Source of the DNA: Diphasiastrum complanatum
Lineage: Eukaryota > Streptophyta > Lycopodiopsida > Lycopodiales > Lycopodiaceae
DNA length: 64,000 nucleotides
Reading direction: 5' to 3'
Assembly (NCBI GenBank): GCA_029204225.1
Contig: CM055100.1
Location: 50,145,083-50,209,082, forward strand
Shown here: in pieces, positions 10,252-21,119 of the stretch
How positions within the stretch are numbered: the first letter of the stretch is position 1
Layout: every line of letters starts with the position of its first letter
Position numbers and translations under genes: made by a program
The notes under the pieces: model-generated
Told to the model about the DNA's origin: nothing
The model's input: the letters and a program-made list of their open reading frames with translations, nothing else
Databases searched by the model: none

Positions 10252-10435
10252 GGCGTTGTCGCTTGCACCTGTAGTTCGTGTCGTTGAGGAGGCAACATGT
10301 TCGACCGCAAGTTTGGTTTCAAACTTGCAAAGCGTCGAGCACATAGTGACTGTTGGTGTCAGTGGTGTGGGTAGTTCAGGGGGGGTACAGGGGGGTAGAT
10401 GGTCCGGGTGGTACAAGCAAGATGCACCTGTGTAG
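10211..10435 (+). repeat. 41-bp direct repeats flanking a 143-bp insert in Walker A
   Basis: Bases 10211-10251 recur at 10395-10435 with one difference. Between them lies a segment (10252-10382) almost identical to 12140-12272 of Helitron copy 2, followed by a G-rich joint. The helicase box is therefore present twice with N-terminal-domain sequence between. Confidence 0.9.
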
Positions 10436-10484
10436 TGTCATATTTAAACTTATGTACACTTTTGCGCATGTGTATGGGTGCACC

Positions 10485-10554
10485 CATGCATCCTCCTCCC
10501 CTCACCCATGCATGAGCTTTTTCTAACTAAAAAACTTGGGGAGGAGGATGCATG
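10485..10554. repeat. 17-bp perfect inverted repeat (stem-loop)
   Basis: CATGCATCCTCCTCCCC at 10485-10501 and its exact complement at 10538-10554, loop 36. Further copies of the GCATCCTCCTCC word follow to about 10600. Helitron ends carry hairpins, but no CTRR end is visible close by. Confidence 0.85.
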
Positions 10555-10680
10555 TATGGGGAAAAGGATGCATGGCCCTCCTCCCCATGCATCCATGCAT
10601 CCTTCAAAACACAACCACCTTTCCATTAATGACTAACGACCTCTCTCTCTTTATTAGCCACCTTTCCATTAATGCATAAC

Positions 10681-10683
<3 letters not shown>

Positions 10684-10760
<77 letters not shown>
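10684..10760. repeat. (CT)n microsatellite, 77 bp
   Basis: Pure CT run. Just upstream, CCACCTTTCCATTAATG occurs twice (about 10616 and 10660), 44 bases apart. Confidence 0.95.
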
Positions 10761-10762
<2 letters not shown>

Positions 10763-12005
10763 GTGCGGATCGGGACTCTTTCCTCGCTCACTTTTTCTTT
10801 GTCTCTCTCTTTTTCTTTGTGCATATCTCTCTCTCTCGCGCTCTCTTTCTTTGTGTTGTGTTGTGTGAATTCGTATTGGCAGGCACTTTGTGGATCGCAA
10901 CTGGCAAGAACTGTTGAAGATCGCGACCTGCATGCTATCAGAAGCGTGAGGAGAAGAGCCTGCTATCGGAACTTTGAGCCGTGAGCCTGCTATCACAACT
11001 GTCGGGCAGAGCTGAAGAATCACACCACCATCACCATCATAAGGTGTGTTTGTTGATCAACGACGTCCAGTTTGCAAATCAACACCTTATATGATTGTAG
11101 ATAATGCCAAATGATGAAACAGTTAATCATGTAAGGAGTGAGGTATAAGGTGTGTTTGCAGATCAGCGACATGTTTGCAGATAAACGGCTAGTTTGCAAG
11201 TGTGTTTGAAGATCAGCGACGCCCAGTTTGTAGGTTAGTTTACTGTCATGATAACTATAACATTTTAGGCATCCTTTTTTAAACTTAGAGCTAGCGCTCA
11301 TAAGAAGATTGCAGTACCCCCGCCAACAGACACCAAAGATCCTTCTCTCTCAAAGATCCACTGTCCACCCAACGGTCATAGTTTAGAGATGACAACAGAA
11401 CTTCCTAAATTCTGCAGGCAAAACAATGCAGGCTTAATATGATAATTTATGGAAAAGTAAATAAGAAGAGGCTATGTTTAATTTGCTATTCCAAAATTGA
11501 TATGAAAAACAAACTACATATCTAGAATAATACTATACCAGTAGATCACTCTGCTCTTGCAATAACCAAAGGAGTTCATTGAAATCCGAGCAAATCATTA
11601 ACGCCATTTCCGAGTGTGTTGATCTTCACACGAATGTCTAGGCGATAAATAGCCTTCCCCATAGATGGATACCACGTGACATCGCCAAATTCATTCTGAT
11701 TACAACGTAATGCATACAACCTAATGCCTACAACATAATGCCTGAATCCTAAAGCCTACTGCCTAAAATGTAATGCATGAAGCTTAATGCGTAAAGCCTA
11801 ATTGTAATGCCTAATGCCTAAAGACTCTGTATGAAAGGGGCTAAAATCGCACCCCATAATTCCTAAACCCTAATCTGCTTATACGTAACCTTCACCCCCA
11901 AACCATTGATCTGTCTCTCACTCTCCTAATACAAGTTTTCATGTATTTGATTGTTTCCCAATGTTTGATATAAAACCTGATCGTTTTTGTTCCAATTTTT
12001 GCAGG
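10761..12005. other. Non-coding stretch with short repeats; possible intron of Helitron copy 2
   Basis: No credible reading frame. It contains about three copies of GTGTGTTTGNAGATCAGCGAC (11041-11230) and a degenerate tandem of GCCTAAAATGTAAT-like words (about 11700-11832). At 12005 the sequence TTGTTCCAATTTTTGCAG looks like a splice acceptor before the copy 2 frame. Confidence 0.5.
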
Positions 12006-13110
12006 TGTTTTGCATTTGAGGGAGTGATTCCATGACATGGACACTCCCGAGTGTGTGTGAGGCAACCCTTCATACAACACTCCGGAGGGTGAGAGCCAAT
12101 CTGCAAAGGAGGTTGCATAGGAAGCGACAAGCAGTACGTAGGGCGTTGTCACTTGCACCTGTAGTTCGTGTCGTTGAGGAGGCAACATGTTCGACCGCAA
12201 GTTTGGTTTCAAACTTGCAAAGCGTCAAGCACATAGTGACTGTTGGTGTCAGTGGTGTGGGTAGTTCAGGGGGGGTTGTCACACCAAAGCACGTGCGTGG
12301 CAATGCCATGTATAGAATGTCGGAGTTGGAGTCTAGGTCGGAGAGGAAGCGTAGATTAGATCGGAGGAGAAGAGCGAAGAGGAGGCTTCTCCCTCATGAG
12401 TTGGAGCAGGTTCAGCAGGGTGTTCATAGGGATGTAGTTGATTTAGCCACCATTGCGAGTATTGATGATGACACTCCTCTTGGAATAGATGTTGGTTTGC
12501 CTGTGAGAGGGTTAGAGTTTGAGGAGGATGTTACACCGAGCAGTTTGGGAGTAGGGTCGATCACACAGGTCTGCTCACCTATGAGAGGAGTAGAGTCAAG
12601 AGAGGCGGTTTTGCTGACGTCTTTAGGTGCAAATTCGACTTTTGTAGAGGTGGTTACGCCCGAGGAGGTGCGTAACCACCCGTCGTATAGGACACCTGAG
12701 GCCGAGTCTAGATCAGCTAGGACTAAAAGGTTGAGGCATAGATACTATGCGAAGAGGAGGTTTTTAGGTAGGGGTGGTTCACCAGCACGCTGTGTTACGC
12801 TCGAGGAGGTGCGTAATCACCCGTCATATGGGACTCCAGAGACAGAGTCTAGATCAGCTAGAGCTAGACGACAGGGACATAGATTTCACGCGAAGAGGAG
12901 AGCTCTAGATAGGGTTGGTAGGTTATTTGAGGTGGGCAGATCGCCCCTAATTCCATCCCATCATGATTTGGGACGGATGGAGTTTGCATGTGGTTGTTGT
13001 TCGGCCTTGCGATAGAAAGCAGAAAGGAATAGACATTTCTGTTGCATGAAAGGCAAGGTGCGTTTGCCTTTGATGCCATCACCGCCTTTGTGTTTCTTTC
13101 GGCCACCAAC
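12006..13110 (+). pseudogene. Helitron protein N-terminal region, copy 2
   Basis: Open from an ATG at 12032 to 13015 (327 codons). Four Arg-rich repeats, the first LRRVRANLQRRLHRKRQAVR, the others with VRNHPSYRTPEAESR and AKRR, spaced by acidic segments such as IDDDTPLGIDVGLPVRG. It ends in the zinc motif FACGCCSALR, a stop, then KAERNRHFCCMKGKVRLPLM in the same frame. Match to copy 1 is near-identical. The stop sits at the same place in both copies, so it predates their separation or reflects a shared intron border. No Rep or helicase follows. Confidence 0.72.
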
Positions 13111-13279
13111 TCCCTGAGTGAAAACACACTTATTGGGACCATCTGTGATCGTAACAGACAGGCTAGAGGTTAGTTTTGAATTTTTATCCTTGACAGAACC
13201 CAACATGGATTAATGCACCTGAACTGGACCATCCTGCACCCGAAACAGTCAACAAACTACACAGTAATTATGCTCTTAA

Positions 13280-13323
13280 TTAGAGCTTTCATCTGATACC
13301 CATATTGCCCATAAAAAAACCAA

Positions 13324-13355
<32 letters not shown>

Positions 13356-13463
13356 AACGTCTTTGGAATTTTTTTTAAAATTTCAGAAACGCGTTTCTGA
13401 ACCGCGTTTCTGAACACGATTCTGAAACGTGTTTCAGAAACACAGTGCATCTATGGTGCTAAT
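13280..13463 (+). repeat. Palindrome-rich dispersed repeat, copy 1
   Basis: GATACCCATATTGCC, an AT repeat (13324-13351), then about five units of a 12-13 base word like GAAACGCGTTTCT and an end CAGTGCATCTATGG. The same order occurs in reverse complement at 21466-21600. Each unit is nearly palindromic. Confidence 0.75.
13324..13351. repeat. (AT)n microsatellite
   Basis: Pure AT run of about 28 bases inside the palindrome-rich repeat. Confidence 0.95.
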
Positions 13464-13663
13464 ATTCGAACTTCAAATTTGTTGAAAGTGTGACTCTACT
13501 ACATTTGGATACACTTGCAATTGCTTTGGTGGCCACATTTTTTCTGGGGCTCTTGGTATTCTGTCTCCGCTCCTCATGGAGGGGGCAGACCTTAAGAAAG
13601 CCATGGTTAGGTGGCCCAAGTTGTGGGGCAGGTGACAGCTAGGACCCCAACCAAGTGTGGCTT

Positions 13664-13816
13664 GAGGGGGGGTGTTGGAATATCAATCCACACTCTAGAG
13701 AGAACTATCAAACAGAGTGGATAGCTCAATGGTAGAGCATCCCATCCGGTATGAGGGAGGTCCTGGGTTCGAATCCTAGTCTGTCTATCCATATTATGAT
13801 TTATGGATTTCTAACA
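13664..13816 (+). mobile_element. Short LTR-like end with polypurine tract
   Basis: TTGAGGGGGGG at about 13662-13672 is followed by TGTTGGAATATC and the segment ends TTTCTAACA, giving imperfect TG...CA inverted ends (TGTTGGAA / TTTCTAACA). Length about 144 bases, as in TRIM-type miniature elements. No partner LTR is visible, so solo LTR or chance likeness remains possible. Confidence 0.45.
13716..13792 (+). other. tRNA-like sequence with A and B boxes
   Basis: TAGCTCAATGGTAGAGCA fits the tRNA D-arm and A box; GGGTTCGAATCCTAG fits the T-arm with a perfect B box GGTTCGAATCC. TGGATAG and CTATCCA flank it as a 7-bp stem. The acceptor and anticodon arms do not fold canonically, so this is a tRNA-derived relic or Pol III promoter rather than a functional tRNA gene. 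Confidence 0.55.
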
Positions 13817-14244
13817 ATCTCAGCAAACAACTTGTTAAAGTTGGCTGCCCTCAATGATTCCAGGCCATCACTAAATCGCTTTTTGATTTAACTTGTTGAA
13901 GGTGGCCACACTAAGTGGTTCCAATCCGTCTCTAAATCGTTTTTGATGTCAATGGCATACTAGAAATATGTTTGCTCAATGTATTTACAATGCAAACTGT
14001 CTCTTTTGGAACATAACCATAAAGACATGCTGTGAGGTTGGATAATAGTAACCACTTTGAACAAGCATGACGTAAACAACCTGCTGTCTTTCAGATGTGC
14101 TAATATTCGAACTTCAAATTTGTTGAAAGTGTGACTCTACTACATTTGGATACACTTGCAATTGCTTTTGACAAGTAATTACGAATGATTGATAAAAATA
14201 TCGGTGTAAGATTACGATACTGTTTAATGGGATTACACTACCAT

Positions 14245-14574
14245 TCACCCATTGCTTTCGATTTGATATCGGTAGTACGTAGGCATGGTTCTACTCAAAA
14301 CTGTTGAGGATGGGTAGCTCGCAGGAAATGACTTCTCCTCGTATTCAGGTATACGAAACTTCACAAACACGGAAGGTTCTAAACGAACAATAACATAAGT
14401 GCAGCCTTTGTAAGTAAGTTGTGGACGTATGCGAAGTTTGATTTTGACGCACTTGAATGGCAGGATTTGCCCAAGCCGAAAAGTGCTTGGACTCCCAAAT
14501 GCTTTGCATGAGATGTCCTTGGGGCTAGTATGGCACGGATCTACCCTAGTACCTAGCACTGTGGCCAAAGTCAT
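14245..14574 (-). CDS. Unrecognised 109-aa reading frame
   Basis: An open frame beginning MTLATVLGTRVDPCHTSPKD and continuing with a Lys/Arg-rich middle (CVKIKLRIRPQLTYKG). I do not recognise it. It is unlikely to be an adenylate kinase exon, as no expected motif follows. Low-complexity composition is absent, so it could be part of an old mobile element. Confidence 0.2.
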   Translation of the reverse strand: MTLATVLGTRVDPCHTSPKDISCKAFGSPSTFRLGQILPFKCVKIKLRIRPQLTYKGCTYVIVRLEPSVFVKFRIPEYEEKSFPASYPSSTVLSRTMPTYYRYQIESNG

Positions 14575-15151
14575 ATCTCTCTACATTTGTGTATTGCAAG
14601 ATAGGTTCTTACATGTAGAATGCTTATGTGAACCTAATACATTCTTTTTTGCCCTAATACGGTTTCAGTACTAATTGTGAAAAGCATGATAAGGAAGATT
14701 GGACGTATCATTTTTAATTGCAATCAAGCTAATAAAGTAGTGAATCTTGTTTCGGACATGGATAACAACTGATGCTCAACTATGACACCTGTCTTCCTCA
14801 CATAACTAACTTGTGTCGTTTTGTTGTGTGGGACGGTGGTAGGTAACAGCTGGGTGTCGTAAAACTTGCTTCGCTTTATGGTACTCTGTACTGTAAGACT
14901 TTATACAGCTATATCTTAACCTATTATGCTATAAATTGAAGGGTTCAAAGGGTTTGGTCTTGACTTGTCAAGAGGGACTATGTGATAGCTTGTTACTCTC
15001 ATATCAAGCATTTGGAGTTCCTTTGGTTTCTTGTGGTACTTAAGCTTTCGTTGTAATTTTTATGCTTCCATAGCTATTTTCCTTCAAGCTTTCATTTGTT
15101 GTGTCTGGTATTGAGGTTAAGAAACTTCATAGATAGATCTGTATGTTCATC

Positions 15152-15980
15152 ATGGTATTAAAGCAGGTTGTTTATTATCCTGTGATTTTTGAGCATTTGG
15201 AAACTTCAAGATCATTTTTTACATTTATAATTGAGCAACTTAACATGAACGTGGGCACACTTTCTAAATAACAGTTAGTTTTCAGGACGTGAAGTATAGT
15301 TGGACAACTAGTGGTGATACGAGGGGCACAGCCATACCAAAGTCTTTGGATTTTGAGAAATTTTCCAAAAGTTGAAGAGCAGCTTGTGGAGAAGTAGGGT
15401 GCACTTTCTATAAGGAGATTTGATCAAGGTACAAAGTGGATCTTGTGCAATGCATAGCAGGGCCATAGTGTGTGGCAAGGACAAGAACAAAAGCAGTTGG
15501 GCAATAGGCAGGCGTACAATCAAAATGGACTCCAGTGAGTCAATTGTTGAACACTAGAGATCACAAATCTTTAGGACCAACTTGGTGCATTTAGAGAGTG
15601 TATTAGTGATAGGGACATAGTCTCAATAGCTTTCAAAATATTTTTGGGATATAGTGAGGAAGCAAAAGCATACATATTGTGCAATCTTGAGACCAGAAAG
15701 AAGATTCTAAGTAGAGATGTTGCCTTTGATGCAAAGCATGCACCTCAAGAGGAGCGTTTCCACTTACTGATTCTAGTGAGCAGGTCTCAAAGTGAGCATC
15801 TTCCACTCACTGATTTTTGTGATCAAGAGGCTTTTCCACCTTAAGAGCAAGAACAAGAGCACACTGAGGGCTAGAGACACATAGGGATACCTGGTCACCA
15901 TTTGCATCACCTCCCACTTCGAAGAAACTACCAAGATGATATTGGAAAACAATGAAAGATGGAGGGATGATGGAAGAAGG
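15152..15980 (+). pseudogene. Ty1/copia fragment
   Basis: TGGTATTAAAGCAGG at about 15154 looks like a decayed tRNA-Met primer site. The segment 15641-15730 encodes FLGYSEEAKAYILC and KILSRDVAFDA, the conserved linker after copia integrase. The region between is too decayed to read. It is cut off by the gypsy LTR at 15999. Confidence 0.6.
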
Positions 15981-15998
15981 TGAATGTACTACGGAAGG

Positions 15999-16649
15999 TG
16001 TCACATGTACTTTGAATCCCTTGCCCAATGTAAATTGTAAATTGTAATCATTAAATCGTAAATGGCCGTGTCACCGGCCTATGGAGACAATTGTAAATTG
16101 CAATGTAAATATCTGTTATAGTGACTAATTCCGAGATGGCCAAGGGGGTACTGGGTCTCATGAGAGACTGCTGGACTAATCTCCTAAAAAGTAAGAAGGG
16201 TTGACCGGTCAACATGGCACATGTCATATGCTCACTAGGACACTTGGTCCAGTGCATGAGTGAACGGTCAATGGACGGGTCAACAGGACGTGTCATATGC
16301 TCATTGGGACACTTGGTCCAATGCATGAGTGACACGTGTCAGACTGTCCACCTACTAGCTTGCCTATGTGTCAGGGTACTGCCAAGTGGCAAGTGTCGAC
16401 TGTGCATGGAGTTTGCCATGTGTCGACGTTAGGATGTGTCAGGGTTAAGGGGTGCTTGAGGTGATATAGTGTGAGTTTTGCCATGCATTCCCTATCGCAT
16501 TCCTATGCAGCTATGGTTGGGAGGAGACTTGCAGCAGAGCTCTCATGTTTGCTTGTTGATCTATGTACATTTGCTTCAAATTAATAAAGTGACGAATTTG
16601 CTGGGTAATTTCGTGTATTTACTTAGGGTTTGTGAGCTTGTGTGTAACA
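15999..16649 (+). repeat. 5' LTR of the gypsy element, 651 bp
   Basis: From TGTCACATG to TGTGTAACA. It contains two copies of CATATGCTCANNGGACACTTGGTCCA about 60 bases apart, an internal duplication shared with the 3' LTR. No standard primer site follows, in keeping with deletion of the leader. Confidence 0.8.
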
Positions 16650-16689
16650 GAACGTGATGCGGACCACGTATACCTTCAGGTGGACCGAT

Positions 16690-19600
16690 GAACCAGGGTG
16701 ATGACCCTATGACAGTGGAAGAGATCGAGCAGGAAGCCAATCCAGATGTTTCACGCCTCATGAATGTTTCGGTGGTCAGGAGAGTGGACACTACTCCACC
16801 AGCGCTTTTGTCAAAATCGGCTCGCCAAGGGTATCAATTTCCTAACACTTCTCTTATTGTTATGCAAGGACAATTGGGTGGTAGGGATGTTCAGGTTCTA
16901 TTTGACATTGGGTCCTCTCATAATGTGTTGAATTCAACTTTCGTACGGAAGTTGTGTGAGTACTCAACCATCCCAGTACCAATACACAGTGGAAAGGGCT
17001 GATGTAAAGGGTACAGAGATTTGGGATAATAGAGTTGTGGGCATTCCACTAACTGTACAAAGTAACACGGCTTGCATGATTTAACGTGGTGTTGGGCATT
17101 TGTTGGCACACGATGAGGAAGCCACACATAGCCTGGGATACTCATGTGTATGAGTTCTAGTTTGAAGGTGTGATGCATTCCCTTCGTGGTGAGCGGGATG
17201 TGCCTCCTAGACCGCTTGTTTCAGCTACGCAGTTGCGTAGGATCCATTGTGAGTACATGTGTGTTTGCTTTCTACTTGATATGTCTAGTAATACTAGTCA
17301 AAGAGCATGCAGTGTGTGCAAACCGGTACTATTGCCAATTTGGATCAAGAGATTAGGAGAGAGTTTCAGATGTGTTCATAGATGATCTTTCCATCTGTTT
17401 TACCTCCTAAGAGGAATGTTGAACATAAGATCAAGTTAATAACCGGATCATGTGATGTTAATAGACGTCCTTACAGAATGAGTCTTAAGGAGAAAGAGGA
17501 AGTGAGACAGATGGTCGATGATTATCTGGCCAAGGGGCAAATACGACTTAGTTATTCTCCTTTTGCCTCTCGATCATTCTTGTAAAAAAAGAAGGATAGA
17601 TCATGGTATGTGTGTGGATTATCGAGGTTTAAAAAGATGATGGCTAAACATCGATATCCTATGCCACGTATAGATGATCTACTTGATGCCTTGTCAGGTG
17701 CCACTGTGTTCAATAAAATAGACCTAAAGAGTGGATACCATCAGGTTGTTGGCCAATAGTAAAAAAAGTGAATTGCTTAAAAAAGAAATTGAGTATCTTG
17801 GTCATATAGTGTCTGTTGATGGAGTGAGGTCAGATCCTAAGAAGGTTGTTGTGATCGTTGCGTGGCCTGTGCCAGCTGATTTGACAGCACCCCATTCTTT
17901 TCTTGGATTGGCAATATTTTATAGAAAATATATTAAGGGATTGGCAGCACCTTTGACTGATTTGACTCAAAAAAATAGATTTGGTGAGTGGACTGAACTG
18001 CAGCAAGCAAGCTTTGATTAGCTGAAGCAAACTATTGTTGAGTGCGTCACTCTATTCATGCATTAAAGGCATGGAGGCATTATATGTATGGATCGGAATT
18101 TGAGGTATTCACTGATCATGATACCTTGAGATACTTTTGTAAGCAGCCAAACCTTAGAGGCCAGCAAGCCAAATGATCTGAGCTCATGCAGGAATTCCTA
18201 ATGGAGATTCGGTACAAGAAAGGTGCCGAGAATCGTGTGGCAGATGCACTATCTCATGTGGTGTATCAGATGTCATTTGTAGTCAATGACTTACTGTCTG
18301 AGATAAGAAAGGCTCAGCCAGAAGATCCTCACTATAAGAAAGTGGAACAGGATGGCCATGCCGAGTCTCAAGAGGAGAGCTCTTCTACCTTGGTTCGCAC
18401 TTATCTTAAGTATTCCATAGAAGATGGAATAGTGATGAGAAATGTTATTCCAGCTTGTGAGGTGCTACGAAAGAGGATCTTGCATCTCTGTCACAATAGC
18501 CCTAGTGCTGGTCATCTTGGTGTGGATAGAACTATGAGTTGATACGACGTTACTTTTCGTTTAAGAAAGAAGTAAACCATTATGTGACACATTGTTTTAA
18601 GTGTCAAGTTAATAAGGCTGAAAGGATTAAAGTGCCTGGATTATTACGCCCGTTACCTATACTAGAAGGGAGATGGGAGAGTATTTCCATAGACTTTATT
18701 ACATATTTACCACGTACGCAACAACAATATAATGCTATCCTAGTTGTGGTTGACAGACTCACTAAAATGGCTCATTATATCCCAACTGATAATAAGATTG
18801 ATGCACCTAGTACGACTTATTTGTTTATACAGCATGTATTCAGACTTCATGGATTACCTAGATCGATTGTGTCTAATAGGAATTCTCGTTTTACTGGCAA
18901 TTTTTGGACTGCACTATTTGAGAAGTTAGAGGTGCAGTTGGGAATGAATAGTTTTGATCATCCTGAAACAAATGGGCAAACTGAGAGAGCTAACCAAACC
19001 TTGGAAGACATGCTTAGGGCGTATACAATGGGAACGCTACCTACCATTGTTGGAGTTTGCCTATAATCATAAAAAGAATACATCTACCAAGATGAGTCCT
19101 TTCGAGCTAAATTATGGTTTTAGACCAGCCAGTCCAGTTACTATAGGTATGCCTCATAAGAGACCTAGTGCTATGGAATTTCTAACTTACATGCAACAAA
19201 TGTTGGAGTTAGCAAAGGAAAATGTAAAAGCAACGATGGATCGGGCAAAGACATATGCCGATCTGGATTGTACACCAAGAGAGTTCGAGGAAGGAGACAT
19301 GGTGTTTCTCAGGATTCCGAAGGACTCGAAAACCCTGAAGACAGGGAAGTGTTATAAGCTGTCACCTATATACAGTGGACCTTGGAAAATTGTCAAAAAA
19401 AATAATAGCGTTGCTTATGAATTGGATTTGCCTGTTGGTTGTAAGGTTCATCCAATTTTTCATGTTTCACGCTTGAAGAAGGTTTTACATGCCGGTGATA
19501 ACTTGTTGGCTGATGGCCTTGTATTGTTTCAGGAGCATGAGGAGGTAATGCATGGAACAGCGAGAGTCTTGGACCGAGGCAGAGACGGTTGTAGAATCGT

Positions 19601-19713
19601 TTGCTCCATAAGTACTTGGTTGCATGGCATGGATGACCTCTCAGTGATGCTATCTGGGAGACCGTGTCTGTGTTGCATGCACAGTATCCAGACTTTGCCA
19701 TCAAGGACGATGT
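16690..19713 (+). pseudogene. gypsy pol: protease, RT remnant, RNase H, integrase, chromodomain
   Basis: Protease VLFDIGSSHNVLN (about 16898), with Ile at the usual Ser/Thr of the catalytic triad. RT start KLITGSCDVNRRPYRMS and DLKSGYHQV (to about 17740), then a direct jump to the post-palm segment KKEIEYLGHIVS, so the catalytic YxDD box is deleted. RNase H HALKAWRHYMYGSEFEVFTDH and KGAENRVADALS. Integrase zinc finger HLCHNS...CFKCQVNK and core: SIDFITYLP, SNRNSRF, NGQTERANQ; the second catalytic Asp is Asn. GPY/F from about 19260, then a chromodomain-like HKYLVAWHG (19600-19713) with one in-frame stop. Several frameshifts. Confidence 0.85.
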
Positions 19714-19718
19714 CATCT

Positions 19719-19732
19719 GAGGAGGGAAGGGA
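19719..19732 (+). other. Polypurine tract
   Basis: GAGGAGGGAAGGGA immediately before the TGTCACATG of the 3' LTR; site of plus-strand priming. Confidence 0.8.
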
Positions 19733-20053
19733 TGTCACATGTACTTTGAATCCCTTGCCCAATATAAATAGTAAATTGTAATTATTAAATTGTAAATGGC
19801 TAAGCCAAGGGGGTATTGGGTCTCATGAGAGTCTGTTGGACTGACCACCTAAAAAGAAGGGTTGATCGGTCAACGTGACACATGTCATATGCTCACAAGG
19901 ACACTTGGTCCAATGCATGAGTGACACTTGTCCGACGGTCAATGGACGGGTCAACAGAATGTGTCATATGCTCATTGGGACACTTGGTCCAATGCATGAG
20001 TGACACGTGTCAGACTGTCCACCTACTAACTTGCCTATGTGTCAGGGTACTGG
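19733..20053 (+). repeat. 3' LTR, truncated
   Basis: Matches the 5' LTR from its start but lacks about 65 bases near the front and everything after GTGTCAGGGTACTG. The break adjoins the repeat block at 20055. Confidence 0.8.
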
Positions 20054-20054
20054 C

Positions 20055-20345
20055 CACGTTGATATTATGCTAAGTTAATGCACACTTAAGCTAAGAGCTA
20101 CTCCCCAAAGAATAAAAATGCCAACATGAGGAGGCTAAGTTGGCATTATGCTAATTTAATGCTAACCTAAGCTAAGAGCTACTCCCTAGATCCTGAATAT
20201 GCCAAGATGACAAAAAAAAAAAAGCTAGTCTCAAGCAAAATAAACTATTGGTAAGTTGACAATATGCTAAGTTAATGCCAATCTAGGCTAAGAGCTACTC
20301 CCCAAACGGTGAATATGCCAAAATGAAGAGGCTTCATTCCTATTC
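20055..20345 (+). repeat. Three-copy direct repeat, about 95-105 bp period
   Basis: ATTATGCTAAGTTAATGC...AAGCTAAGAGCTACTCCC occurs at about 20068, 20158 and 20262 with small changes, each followed by a word like GAATATGCCAA. No coding potential. Confidence 0.75.
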
Positions 20346-20972
20346 ATAGCTAACTAGAACGTGCAATGAGGTAGGTAAGACGAAGCTTATACAAATGCCA
20401 AGTCACAAAAGGCTAAGAGCCCTTATCGTAATGCTAATAGGGCTCGAAAAACCCAATCACATGGTCTATTGACCAATAATAAGAGCTAATGTGATGGGGA
20501 ACTTATGCATGGTGTAGAGTCCATTAAGGGTTGATAATTTAAGGAATATCAACACAATCCTGATAATACTCATATATCAAGTGACCTATCACCTTCTCAA
20601 TTTGTATCCTGATGTCCCTCTATCATGACAGTTTACGTATCGTCATCTTTTTCCCGGCATCCACTTGTGACTTTAGATTGCAATATCATAAATTGGCATC
20701 TGATGTTTGGGAAACCTTTCAACAACTCAATTTTGTGTAGCATGGCTTGATTCCAATATCTTTAGTAGATTGAAGATTATTTTGAACAACTTTGTTACAA
20801 GGGAAAGTTAAGGATATGCCTACTCCGGTTTACATTATGATGTACTAGATAGTTATATTCTGACATGAAGATGCCCTTTACGTTGTTTTCTTGAAGATTC
20901 ATTCACAATTGCTTGGCATAATGTTGCAATCTTACGTACTTTTATGGAAAGAGAGAGGTCATGAGCATGTAC
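20346..20972. other. Non-coding stretch next to exon 5
   Basis: About 630 bases. Nothing recognisable; probably intron 5. No later adenylate kinase exon was found here. Confidence 0.5.
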
Positions 20973-21119
20973 CCGATCTACAGTGTCATCACTTCGTTGG
21001 ATTAAGCGTGAGGCGATTTCTGGTGTTTTTGGAGGTGAGTATGTGAGGTGATAAATTTTTCCAGTGATTGGATCAATTCTTCTTCCCACTACCCTATCAA
21101 TAAGTATGTCTTCAGGAAC
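20973..21119 (-). CDS. Adenylate kinase exon 5 (lid region)
   Basis: 49 codons with [17 protein letters not shown] and [12 protein letters not shown], the long-form lid that closes over ATP, followed by [12 protein letters not shown]. Acceptor ATATGTGCAG; the donor is probably CGG|GTACAT, less typical than the others. The next expected helix (usually beginning with Lys/Val and RL) was not found to the left. Confidence 0.9.

Larger units (their letters stand above)
13456..14168. repeat. 72-bp perfect direct repeats flanking 569 bp
   Basis: Bases 13456-13527 recur at 14097-14168 without a difference. The interval holds the short LTR with tRNA-like core plus two 58-bp relatives of each other (about 13830-13886 and 13892-13949). 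Confidence 0.9.
15999..20053 (+). mobile_element. Ty3/gypsy chromovirus with both LTRs (gag and RT core deleted)
   Basis: LTRs start TGTCACATGTACTTTG at 15999 and 19733; a polypurine tract precedes the 3' LTR. Internal order on the plus strand: protease, partial RT, RNase H, integrase, GPY/F and chromodomain. gag is missing between the 5' LTR and protease, the RT palm is deleted, and the 3' LTR is cut near 20053. It is non-autonomous and old. Confidence 0.85.

Noticed and set aside
13716-13792. Functional tRNA gene
   Set aside because: A and B boxes fit, but the acceptor and anticodon stems do not fold properly and position 33 is not T. Kept only as tRNA-like.
14245-14574. A missing C-terminal adenylate kinase exon on the minus strand
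   Set aside because: No expected kinase motif, and splice borders could not be placed around it.
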